NCBI GenBank assembly: GCA_944363645.1
Contig: CALVUR010000003.1
Location: forward strand, 124,001-188,000
Reading direction: 5' to 3'
DNA: 64,000 nt
From: an uncultured Clostridia bacterium
Lineage (GTDB): Bacteria > Bacillota > Clostridia > Christensenellales > Borkfalkiaceae
In this document: positions 32,709-40,570 of the stretch, piece by piece
Layout of the letters: the number at the start of each line of letters is the position of its first letter
Position numbering within the stretch: the first letter of the stretch is position 1
Program-made: the position numbers and the translations under genes
The notes under the pieces: generated by a model
Database searches by the model: none
What the model was told of the DNA's origin: nothing
Seen by the model: the letters and a program-made list of their open reading frames with translations, nothing else

Positions 32709-33899
32709 TTATTCAGCCTTTTCGCTTACCGCAGTTTTGTCATTTTTCTTCTTTACGGAAATATTTAAAAATACGAACGCAAAAACGGCAATAGCGAAAA
32801 ATACGATCAAAAAGATTGGGTAAATATCAGTTGAAATCCAGCCTGCAACAAACCCGAAAAGTACAGGTGCAAGAACCATGCCGATGTTTGCGCAAGTCAT
32901 AACAACGCCCGTAACCGAACGAGAATATTCTACACCGAAAATGTGTGGAATAAGATAAATTACGTTGGGGAAAAGTGGCGCAACGCCAAAACCGACCATG
33001 AAAAGCGATATGTAAGAAAAGGCTGTGTTGTTTACAAATATCAATATTACGCCCGTAATAAGCACGGTAAGCCCCACTTTTAAAAGAGTCCAAGGTGTGG
33101 CAAATTTAGAGAACACGCCCGAACAAAATCTTCCGGCGGTAAGACCAAAATAGTAAATGGTTACTGTACCAGCGGCGATCTCTGGCAAAAAGCCTTTTGA
33201 CTCTACCAAAAACGAACTGTTCCAGTTAAGACAAAGCCCTTCGATGCCCGTTGACGCAAACAAAAGTAAGCATGCAAAAATTACGCCACGGATGGAGAAT
33301 GTCTTTAAAATTGGAAGGGCTTGTTGGCGTTCGTCCTCTTGCTGTTTGTCGTTGTTGACCTTGCCCCAAAGGGGTATTGACAAAATGGAAATGAGCGCAA
33401 GCGTGCCTTGAATGATTGCAACGATTAGATAGCCGAAACGCCAAGTCCTTAGTTCTAACGCAAAGCGCATAACAAATGGGCTTACCATAACGCCAATGCC
33501 GTAGCAACAGTGGAAAAAGTTCATGAATGTTGCTTTGTAATGAATTGACATGTAGTTGTTAAGCGCCGTGTCGATTGCGCCAGCGCCAAGCCCTAAAGGA
33601 ATTGCGAACAAACATATTAGCCAAAAGTTTGGCGAAAAACTGTAACCAAACAGCGCAACCGCTGTCATGGTTGTGCTTACCGCAGTAACCCATTTAGTGC
33701 CGAACTTGTTGATTACACGCGCGCTGAGCAAACTTGAAATGATTGTGCAACCAAAAACCGTCATTGTTGCAAAATTTTGCATTGAGATTTCGCAACCGAA
33801 TTCCACACGCATGGTGGGCCACGCCACGCCGAACGCAGAGTCCGGTACGCCAAGCCCTATTGCCATTAAGTAAATTACTGCAAGTAGTAATGTAGCCAT
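32709..33899 (-). CDS. MFS transporter
   Basis: A 396-residue major facilitator with about 12 transmembrane helices. The N-terminal helix reads LLLAVIYLMAIGLGVPDSAFG, and LLSARVINKFGTKWVTAVS corresponds to the loop 2-3 motif region. LGAGAIDTALNNYMSIHY and FFHCCYGIGVMVSPF resemble the fucose/sugar-porter-like FucP/YfmO groups of Clostridia, but the substrate cannot be named. The C-terminus is a short charged tail. AGGTGA lies just before ATG 33899. It is a single-gene unit. Confidence 0.85.
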   Translation of the reverse strand: MATLLLAVIYLMAIGLGVPDSAFGVAWPTMRVEFGCEISMQNFATMTVFGCTIISSLLSARVINKFGTKWVTAVSTTMTAVALFGYSFSPNFWLICLFAIPLGLGAGAIDTALNNYMSIHYKATFMNFFHCCYGIGVMVSPFVMRFALELRTWRFGYLIVAIIQGTLALISILSIPLWGKVNNDKQQEDERQQALPILKTFSIRGVIFACLLLFASTGIEGLCLNWNSSFLVESKGFLPEIAAGTVTIYYFGLTAGRFCSGVFSKFATPWTLLKVGLTVLITGVILIFVNNTAFSYISLFMVGFGVAPLFPNVIYLIPHIFGVEYSRSVTGVVMTCANIGMVLAPVLFGFVAGWISTDIYPIFLIVFFAIAVFAFVFLNISVKKKNDKTAVSEKAE

Positions 33900-34080
33900 A
33901 AATCACCTAAAAAATTTTTAATAAAGTTACTTGATTATTATAATCTAAATTACTTGAAAAATATAGTAAATGAACGCACTTTTTTAATTTTTCATTTTTT
34001 GCTAACACTTTACCACTCTTTTTATCAGCATAGAACCACCTTTTTTACAAATAAAAAGCCAGATGTTTTTTGTAAAAAAT

Positions 34081-34112
34081 GCCCAATAACCGACCTATAG
34101 CCCCACTTTTTG
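34081..34112 (-). repeat. Dispersed palindromic element, copy 8 (mirror variant)
   Basis: On the minus strand it reads AAAAAGTGGGGCTATAGG then TCGGTTATT. Compared with the consensus, the right arm AGCCCG is changed to GGTCGG while the left arm is intact. Copy 19 has the same variant. Confidence 0.8.
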
Positions 34113-34223
34113 TAAAATTAGACAACAAGCCATACGACAAACTATATAGAAAAGCAACCCACCCCAAAACAACATGCCAAACAACAACCAACACAACAAG
34201 CCACCAATAAAAACAAAAAAATA

Positions 34224-34257
34224 AAGCCGGGAAGGGATAAGACTTCTCGGCTTTAAA
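34224..34257 (-). terminator. Terminator of the TSUP gene
   Basis: AAAGCCGGGAAG and CTTCTCGGCTTT pair in a long stem, with T residues on the minus strand, 40 bp past the TSUP stop. Confidence 0.8.
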
Positions 34258-34297
34258 AGATAAATAGATAGTGAATAATATGGTAGGATGATTGAGA

Positions 34298-35071
34298 TTA
34301 TAAATAGTTAAAGACAATGATTGAAATGCCTAAAACGACAAGGACGATACCAAGCGCACGGTTTAAGGTTTTGTGGCTTACCTTGTTTGCGAACTTTGCC
34401 GCAAGGAGCGCCCACACCAAAGTAAACACAATGGACAAAACCAAAATAAGGACATCAGGCATACCACCGATAACAAAGTGAGAAACAGCACCAAGTAAAG
34501 CGGTAAATGTCATAATAAACACGCTTGTACCGACAGCGGTTTTTAATTCGTAACCTAAAACGCTGGTTAAAAGAATGAGCATCATAATGCCGCCCCCAGC
34601 ACCCACGAAACCGCAGATAAAACCAACCACCACGCCAGAAATTATTGAACGAATAACACGTTGTTTTTGAGATACTTGCAACATTTGTTCTTTTGTGGTA
34701 GTAATTGGTTTCACGATAAACTTAACACCCAAAAAGAGCGTTAAAAACATGGAAATGTTACCCATAAGCGTAGCGTTTAAATAACTTGCAGCGACGCTAC
34801 CGACGATGGTAAAGACAAGGATTGTAACCATTAAAACAATCCCGTTTTTTAAATCAATATTTTTATGTTTAGCATAGGTTACCGCAGAAATAGCACTTGC
34901 CAAAACGTCGGAAGCGAGCGCAATACCGACCGCCATGTATGGTTCTACATTTAAAAACACGATAAGCATTGGTGCGATGACGGCAGCGGCACTCATGCCG
35001 GCAAGCCCCGTACCAAGCCCAGCGCCCATACCAGCGAAAAAGGTAACCAGAATGGTAATAACAACCTGCAT
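34298..35071 (-). CDS. TauE/SafE (TSUP) family membrane transporter
   Basis: A 257-residue membrane protein with about eight helices. It has the TSUP N-terminal motif GAGLGTGLAGMSAAAVIAPM and the internal repeat copy GVVVGFICGFVGAGGGIMMLILLTS, both Gly-rich as in the family. Members export or import sulfite, sulfoacetate or related organosulfur anions; the substrate here is unknown. It starts at ATG 35071 and stands alone. Confidence 0.87.
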   Translation of the reverse strand: MQVVITILVTFFAGMGAGLGTGLAGMSAAAVIAPMLIVFLNVEPYMAVGIALASDVLASAISAVTYAKHKNIDLKNGIVLMVTILVFTIVGSVAASYLNATLMGNISMFLTLFLGVKFIVKPITTTKEQMLQVSQKQRVIRSIISGVVVGFICGFVGAGGGIMMLILLTSVLGYELKTAVGTSVFIMTFTALLGAVSHFVIGGMPDVLILVLSIVFTLVWALLAAKFANKVSHKTLNRALGIVLVVLGISIIVFNYL

Positions 35072-35315
35072 TTTTAATTTTAAATCCCCTACAAATTTAC
35101 AAAAAATATTATAGACTTTGTATGTGTTGAAAAAGTGTTGAATTGTTTATTTATCGTAAGAAAAATTTGTAAATTTGAGTTTTTTCATTTGTAAAATAAA
35201 ACCAGACAACAAATTTTAAAAAGCCATTATTAAATCGGTTATAAAACCGCACGCATTAGTTATAAAACCGTTTTTTTACCGCCCTAAAACCGCACGCACC
35301 AAAAACACGGTAATT

Positions 35316-36245
35316 TTAATCGTAACTAATGCTGTAAATACTTTTTAAACCCTTTTTATTTATCCGTTTACTATCGATCGATTCTGTAACAAAAACCTTT
35401 AAATTTTTGCCCTTGATTTTATCCTTTGCCCACAAGCAAAGTTCTTTAGAAGAATAGATGCAAAAGATACTGCTACCGCTACCGCTCATAGAGATTGCAT
35501 CGGGCGAAAGTTGGGCTATAAGCCCGTAAACGCCACTAATTTCTGGATTGACTTGACACCCAGGCTTATATAAAGCGTTGTAAAAATCTTCCCTTTTTAC
35601 CACACCATTTTTCAAATTTTCGATAAGTGTTTGGGAAGTTTTTTTGGGGTAACCATCGCCTGCGTTTTCAAAATTTTCGCCCTTTTGCAAACTGTCGTAA
35701 ACATCAAAACATTCTTTAGTGTTTACACCGCTATTTAAAGTAGCGATTAAAAAATACAATTTTTTATCTATATCAAGTTTTTCGACAACGTCGCCACGCC
35801 CGGAAAGTTTAGCGTAACCACCCGTCAAAAGATAACCAGCGTCGCTACCTAAACTATCAGCAATGGGCTTTAAATCTTCCTTTATATCAAAAAGTTTTGC
35901 CATAGCCTTTAGCGTTGCAACAATGTCCGCACTTGAACCGCCAAGCCCACTTGCGACAGGGATATTTTTTTTAACAGTAATATCCACCCCACAAGTAGAA
36001 TAAGTTTGCTGAAACTTTAAAGCAGCCTTATAAACATTATTATCTTTATCTTCGGTGGGCAAACTATAAATAGAGCCTGACGTTTTTAAAACGATTTTAT
36101 CATCTTTACGTTTAGTAACTGTTACCGTATCGAATAAATCGATGGTGGTAACGACGGTATCTAACATATGATAGCCATCACGTTTACCCGTAACGTTTAA
36201 AAATAAATTGACTTTTGCGTATCCTTTTTCTTTGCAAGTAAGCAT
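35316..36245 (-). CDS. ispE: 4-diphosphocytidyl-2-C-methyl-D-erythritol kinase
   Basis: GHMP kinase of the non-mevalonate isoprenoid pathway; phosphorylates CDP-methylerythritol. The 309-residue protein begins CKEKGYAKVNLFLNVTGKRDGYHML, with KVNLFL holding the conserved Lys and Asn, then the ATP loop PVASGLGGSSAD and the C-terminal SMSGSGSSIF. The DNA coding for SGVYGLIAQLS near the C-terminus (35507-35538) differs at only three of 31 positions from the dispersed intergenic repeat, so the repeat may have become part of the gene. ATG 36245. Only 39 bp, filled by another repeat copy, separate it from the DUF3794 gene upstream. Confidence 0.95.
   Translation of the reverse strand: MLTCKEKGYAKVNLFLNVTGKRDGYHMLDTVVTTIDLFDTVTVTKRKDDKIVLKTSGSIYSLPTEDKDNNVYKAALKFQQTYSTCGVDITVKKNIPVASGLGGSSADIVATLKAMAKLFDIKEDLKPIADSLGSDAGYLLTGGYAKLSGRGDVVEKLDIDKKLYFLIATLNSGVNTKECFDVYDSLQKGENFENAGDGYPKKTSQTLIENLKNGVVKREDFYNALYKPGCQVNPEISGVYGLIAQLSPDAISMSGSGSSIFCIYSSKELCLWAKDKIKGKNLKVFVTESIDSKRINKKGLKSIYSISYD
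35507..35538 (+). repeat. Copy of the palindromic element inside ispE
   Basis: AAAGTTGGGCTATAAGCCCG then TAAACGCCACTA, coding in frame on the minus strand for SGVYGLIAQL. Three mismatches from the consensus over 31 bases. Confidence 0.7.
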
Positions 36246-36253
36246 AAAAACCT

Positions 36254-36281
36254 TAATAACGGGCTTATAGCCCCACTTTTT
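36254..36281 (-). repeat. Dispersed palindromic element, copy 10
   Basis: AATAACGGGCTTATAGCCCC then ACTTTTTT. It fills nearly the whole 39-bp gap between the DUF3794 stop and the ispE start. Confidence 0.9.
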
Positions 36282-36284
36282 TAA

Positions 36285-37748
36285 TTATTTTTTTCTAAAC
36301 ACAAGAATTTTTTCGTCCTTTTTGAGCGGAAATTCTAAATCTTTATTATACTGTAAAATTGTCTGTGCGTCTTCGCCGACAAGTTTGGTTATAGCCCATT
36401 CATCATCGCCACACTTACCCATGTAAACGGAAATTGGCGCATGATTTTTTGGCTTTTCGTCGCCTTCTAAAATATCGGTAACCAAAAGAGAATTAGATGT
36501 TTCAAACTCACTAAAAGTAACGATTAAATTTGCATCTTGTTCTAACCGACCGCTTCTTAACTTGCCCTGAAGATTTTTAACCACAACGCTTATAAAGTTT
36601 ACCTTGCCTAAAACGTCGTAACTAAAACTAAAGGGCAGTTGGGCCCTTGTTGAAGTCAAACCATTGTCGTCATAAAAAATGCAATCGCTAAAAATAACGC
36701 CTTTTATAAAAAGTTCATTCTGCTCTGACCTAACTTCATCGATAACGGCGTATTCGCCTACGGCTTTTATAAAGCGAGAGTATTCTGGAATGGTAACCGC
36801 CGCCCTTCCTACAACCCTTTCTTGAAAACTTTTCTGTCCAAAAAAACCTTCAATCTCGATATTTTCACGGTTAAAATCAAGTTCGTAATCACGGCTTATT
36901 GCGTCCAAAACGCACACATGGTCTTGTAAACCGTAAACAAAACAAGATAAATCGATAGACAAAAGACTTTCGATAACGCTTTTATTTTCTTCTTCGCTTT
37001 CGTAAACTTTTACGGTCAAATTGTTTACGCAAGCCAAAGCGTTTGCCAAAAAGTTTTGGTCAGCACCTAAACATTCAAGTTCGTAACTAAAGGGCAAAAC
37101 CCTTACTTCTTTTACTATATCACTATTTTCCAAAAAAGGCAACAAAACAAAAGAAATTGTAGCCTCGCCACAAACAGTAACAACGTTTTCATCCACTTTT
37201 GTAGACAAAACACCAACGCTTGCGCTGTTTAAAAGCACTTTTTTGATTTTGGAAACTTGAAAATTATCATCTAAATCGAGCGTGCCAGATGTAAAAAGCA
37301 CCTTTGGGACTTTTATCGTCTGCTTTTTGGTTAAGCCGTCTAAACCATCCACCACGTCAACGGTATTTGCCGTAAACACAGTAAGTTTTTTAGTAAGTTC
37401 GCACCCGACAACCATTTGTCCGTTTTCTTCCCTAACCTTAAAATCGTCAAGGGAAAGTTGCAAAAACGCAACACAAACACCGTCAACCTGCTTTTTAAAA
37501 TTGAACTTTACGCCCGTTTCGATGCGCTCGACTTCTTCGCCCATAAAAAGCACATTAAAAATTGCGTTGCCAGAGTAATTGACAAAATTATCTTCACACG
37601 AAACTTGCTGATTGGTAACAAACCCACTTACCGACAAAATTTTGTCCTTTAAATCACTGCTGATGTTTAAACTTGCTTCTAAAAGGGATGTTTCGGTAAT
37701 GGTGGAAGGTTTTAAATTTTCCACACTGCCCTTTACCACATTTAACAT
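36285..37748 (-). CDS. DUF3794 (SPOCS) domain protein with degenerate C-terminal LysM-like end
   Basis: A spore-associated protein of 487 residues with no signal peptide. It is built of three beta-rich modules of the DUF3794 type, each with phrases such as LSVSGFVTNQQVSCEDN, KVLFTSGTLDLDDNFQVSK and IEGFFGQKSFQERVVGRAAV. The end, WAITKLVGEDAQTILQYNKD and KILVFRKK, resembles a LysM repeat, matching the common Clostridia architecture of these proteins. Members are linked to the spore envelope. It is directly upstream of ispE and may be cotranscribed with it. With spoIIE it supports an endospore former. Confidence 0.8.
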   Translation of the reverse strand: MLNVVKGSVENLKPSTITETSLLEASLNISSDLKDKILSVSGFVTNQQVSCEDNFVNYSGNAIFNVLFMGEEVERIETGVKFNFKKQVDGVCVAFLQLSLDDFKVREENGQMVVGCELTKKLTVFTANTVDVVDGLDGLTKKQTIKVPKVLFTSGTLDLDDNFQVSKIKKVLLNSASVGVLSTKVDENVVTVCGEATISFVLLPFLENSDIVKEVRVLPFSYELECLGADQNFLANALACVNNLTVKVYESEEENKSVIESLLSIDLSCFVYGLQDHVCVLDAISRDYELDFNRENIEIEGFFGQKSFQERVVGRAAVTIPEYSRFIKAVGEYAVIDEVRSEQNELFIKGVIFSDCIFYDDNGLTSTRAQLPFSFSYDVLGKVNFISVVVKNLQGKLRSGRLEQDANLIVTFSEFETSNSLLVTDILEGDEKPKNHAPISVYMGKCGDDEWAITKLVGEDAQTILQYNKDLEFPLKKDEKILVFRKK

Positions 37749-38063
37749 AAGAATACTCCTTTAAAAATTATTCCTGTCCTTAATTTATGATAAAGTGGGA
37801 AAAATAAGAACACCAAACCCTTAAAAGGCACCAAAAAGCCGACAAAAACACACACTTTTACTTGATTTTGTCATAATTTAACCTTAAACGGCAAATTTTG
37901 CCCCATTTTTAAAGTTTTACCCCCACTTTTTAGCCCTTTTGCCACCTTTTTTGCCACTTTTTGACCGCCAAAAAAAATTTACCGCCCCCTTAAAGGCTTA
38001 ATTTTGAGTTTTTTGGGGTATTATTTTTTTGTAAATGTCAATACTACAAGTAAGTCTTTTTTT

Positions 38064-38070
38064 AGGAGGT
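38064..38070 (+). promoter_or_regulatory. Ribosome site setting the start of the DUF1540 gene
   Basis: AGGAGGT six bases before ATG 38076 is a near-perfect Shine-Dalgarno. It shows that an in-frame ATG at 38004 is not the start. The 255 bp to the left hold no gene that I can support. Confidence 0.8.
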
Positions 38071-38075
38071 TTTTA

Positions 38076-38234
38076 ATGGACAATTTTAATCACGGCATCG
38101 TTTGCGATGTTAAAAAATGTAGACACAACTATAACGGCGTTCATTGCACGCTTGAACGGGTAAAGGTAACTTGCGACTGCGACGACTGTACACTTTGTGA
38201 TTCTTACGAAACAAACTTTGAACCACAAGGCTAA
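38076..38234 (+). CDS. DUF1540 domain-containing small Cys-rich protein (52 aa)
   Basis: The product starts MDNFNHGIVCDVKKCRHN and has Cys at C-x4-C, then C, then TCDCDDCTLCDSYETNF, the spacing of the DUF1540 family found in spore-forming Firmicutes. The cysteines probably bind a metal ion. Function is unknown; a sporulation link is often assumed. It is a single gene upstream of another Cys-containing protein gene. Confidence 0.8.
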   Translation: MDNFNHGIVCDVKKCRHNYNGVHCTLERVKVTCDCDDCTLCDSYETNFEPQG

Positions 38235-38459
38235 AAAAATAAATGTGTGGCGGAACTTTTGTTCCGTCATTTTTTTTGCTAACCTTTTAACCATTTTAAC
38301 CTTTTCACCGTCCGCAATTTAGAAAAGCCTTTTATGGTAAAAAACGCAACACAAACACCACCGAATAGTCCACTTTAATTCCGTCAAACAAGACTTACAA
38401 ATTACACGATTTATCGCACACAAATTACGGCAAACAATACGTATAAATTGAGCCAAGTC

Positions 38460-38536
38460 GTTTCATATAATATATATAATATAATATAATAAGTATAATA
38501 ATATTAAATATACTTTATAATAATATGTTATATTTA
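38460..38536. repeat. TA-rich low-complexity tract
   Basis: About 75 bp made almost only of A and T (TATATAATATAATATAATAA and similar), lying directly upstream of the promoter at 38537. Such a tract could act as an UP element or bend DNA. The 362-bp spacer has no gene. Confidence 0.7.
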
Positions 38537-38565
38537 TTGACAAGTGCGGCAAATTAGAGTATAAT
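38537..38565 (+). promoter_or_regulatory. Strong promoter of the 467-aa protein gene
   Basis: TTGACA (38537-38542), 17 bases, TATAAT (38560-38565): full consensus, 33 bp before ATG 38598. Confidence 0.85.
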
Positions 38566-38597
38566 ATCTATACTAAAAATTGTAGGGAGCGTTCCTT

Positions 38598-40001
38598 ATG
38601 AAATACGATGATTTAATTTTAGATTGTTCAGGCGATTGCAAAAACTGCGAAGTTACACTTGAATGTCAATACCAAACGGCAGTTGGCGCAGAAAAACAAA
38701 GACTTTTAGACGAACTTAATAAACGTGATAACAGCCTTGAACAAACAACCTGTAATGACACAACTTGCGAAGAAGTCCCCACCGAAGAAGTAAGTGGCGG
38801 AGAAGTACCCACCGAAGAAGTAAGTGGTGAAGAGGTTTTTGAGTTGGCAGAAACTTGCGAAGATTGTTGTGAATGTCAAGTTATAGTGCCGACCAAAGAA
38901 CAAGTTGATGGTGTATTTTGTGAAGTTTTCAATTTACCAACATGCACTGACGAATGCGAGGAGGCGCAAGTAACCACCCCAACGAGTGAACAGGTTGAAC
39001 AAGCATTTAACGAAGTATTTAATTTGCCCACCGCTTGCGAACAAGTTGAAAGCGAAGCTTTAGATGAGCAAGTTGTTGACGAATGCGAAATGGCGCAAGT
39101 AACCACCCCAACGAGTGAACAGGTTGAACAAGTATTTAACGAAGTATTTAATTTGCCCACCGCTTGCGAACAAGTTGAAAGCGAAGCTTTAGATGAGCAA
39201 GGTATCGACGAACCTGTCGAAGTAATAGAACAAGCAAGCGAAAGCCCAGCCGAACCTACTAATGAACCTGCTACTGAACAAGTTGCAGAACAAGTTGCTG
39301 AAACTGCTACTGAACCTACTACCGAACCCACTACTGAACAAGTTACTGAAACAGTAGAAGCACCAGCAAGTGAAGTTCAAAGTGAAACTCCAGCAGAAGT
39401 TGATAAAAAGGCTGAAAAGGAAACATTTAAACTTGTACCACCACCAAACAATCAAGAACTTATGGACAGCATGTGTGCAAAACGTGCGAGAAAGTTGCTT
39501 TATAGACCGGCAGAAACTTTGATATCTGCAACCTTTACAGTACTTGGTACTGACAAGAAAAACGAATTTGGTGAAAAGGTTAAAGACGTTATTGATGCTG
39601 AAATTAAGCAAGGTGTAAAAGTTGGTTATCTTGATAAGTTTGATGGTCTTACTTCAAGCGAAATCAAAGAAGAATACGAAGACGACATTTGTTATGAATA
39701 CGCCGATCAAGAATTTAAAAAGACGGGCGTAATTTATGACGGCAAGAAGATAAAAGTTTACATTTACGACTGGGACGGAAAGGCTTGCCACCACATTGGT
39801 TATATTGACACCGAACTTGCAAAAGACTTTATCCCCTACTTTGAAAATAAGGAAGAATATAGTTTTGACGTTTGCGGTATCATAACGGGCGGTAAGGGTA
39901 AGCGTGTTGTAAAAGTTGGCAACACCTTAAAGATTGTAAAAGAAAAAGGCGTACCCATTGGCGTTGATGTAGATATTGCAATAATTAAACGCAAAGACTA
40001 A
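38598..40001 (+). CDS. Cytoplasmic Cys/Glu-rich repeat protein of unknown function
   Basis: A 467-residue protein with three parts. First is a Cys-containing head (LDCSGDCKNCEVTLECQ) reminiscent of the DUF1540 neighbour. The middle is low-complexity, acidic and Thr/Glu/Pro-rich, with a 43-residue unit (TSEQVEQAFNEVFNLPTACE...) present twice almost identically plus a diverged third copy (TKEQVDGVFCEVFNLPTC). The tail of about 190 residues is folded (KLLYRPAETLISATFTVLG, KIKVYIYDWDGKACHHIGYI, YSFDVCGIITGGKGKRV) and faintly resembles a HIRAN-type domain. No signal peptide. A strong promoter suggests high expression. I do not recognise the family. Confidence 0.7.
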   Translation: MKYDDLILDCSGDCKNCEVTLECQYQTAVGAEKQRLLDELNKRDNSLEQTTCNDTTCEEVPTEEVSGGEVPTEEVSGEEVFELAETCEDCCECQVIVPTKEQVDGVFCEVFNLPTCTDECEEAQVTTPTSEQVEQAFNEVFNLPTACEQVESEALDEQVVDECEMAQVTTPTSEQVEQVFNEVFNLPTACEQVESEALDEQGIDEPVEVIEQASESPAEPTNEPATEQVAEQVAETATEPTTEPTTEQVTETVEAPASEVQSETPAEVDKKAEKETFKLVPPPNNQELMDSMCAKRARKLLYRPAETLISATFTVLGTDKKNEFGEKVKDVIDAEIKQGVKVGYLDKFDGLTSSEIKEEYEDDICYEYADQEFKKTGVIYDGKKIKVYIYDWDGKACHHIGYIDTELAKDFIPYFENKEEYSFDVCGIITGGKGKRVVKVGNTLKIVKEKGVPIGVDVDIAIIKRKD

Positions 40002-40024
40002 TTGCAAATTTTATAAAAAACTTG

Positions 40025-40052
40025 TAATAACGGGCTTATTGGCAGACTTTTT
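40025..40052 (-). repeat. Dispersed palindromic element, copy 11 (diverged)
   Basis: AATAACGGGCTTATTGGC then AGACTTTTTG. It is followed at once by GCTGATAAGCCCATAAAA, which can pair with it. It lies just past the stop of the 467-aa gene and may serve as its terminator. Confidence 0.75.
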
Positions 40053-40570
40053 GCTGATAAGCCCATAAAAAATAACAAAACAATTTGTGAAAAATAAAAT
40101 GGATTATACAAAATCACAAAAATAAACTATTGTTTTTCACATAACGGCATTGATTTTCACAAAATTTTGACAATACTGTGTTAAATTGATTTTAAGAAAG
40201 GTATATTTTAAAGTTGCGGACAATAAAAATGTTTGTTATTTTAAACTTTTTACCACAACTTACCCATTAAGTAAACAACCAAAATTTTGGCAAAAGTGGA
40301 CAAATAGCACCGTTATCGGCTGTTTTTTAAAATTTGCCAACAAAAATTTTTGCTTTTTACTAACAAAATATGGGAATTTGTGGATAGTCGCCAAAGCCTT
40401 TTTAAAAAGCGATTTTTGCGTTATAACTAACACATGCTTTAATAAAAAGGACTTTATTTTAAAAAATGCCTTTAATCGCCTTACCGCCGCCAAAAATTTT
40501 TATGGTGGCAAAGGCAAAAATCAAAAAAACATTTATCAACAAAAAAGGATTGTAATTTAGGGTAATTACT
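40053..40570. other. Spacer before the MacB-like transporter gene
   Basis: No supportable gene. A TTGACA at about 40168 precedes AT-rich sequence but I could not fix a -10 box. The open frame at 40186-40560 has a composition unlike a protein (see rejected items). Confidence 0.4.

Noticed and set aside
34045-34317. Open frame of 90 codons on the minus strand after the TSUP gene
   Set aside because: It runs through the TSUP terminator and a palindromic element; its aromatic-rich sequence reflects those repeats rather than a protein.
40186-40560. Open frame of 124 codons on the plus strand before the MacB-like gene
   Set aside because: The translation is dominated by Lys, Asn and Phe as expected from AT-rich spacer, has no ribosome site or domain, and overlaps nothing conserved.
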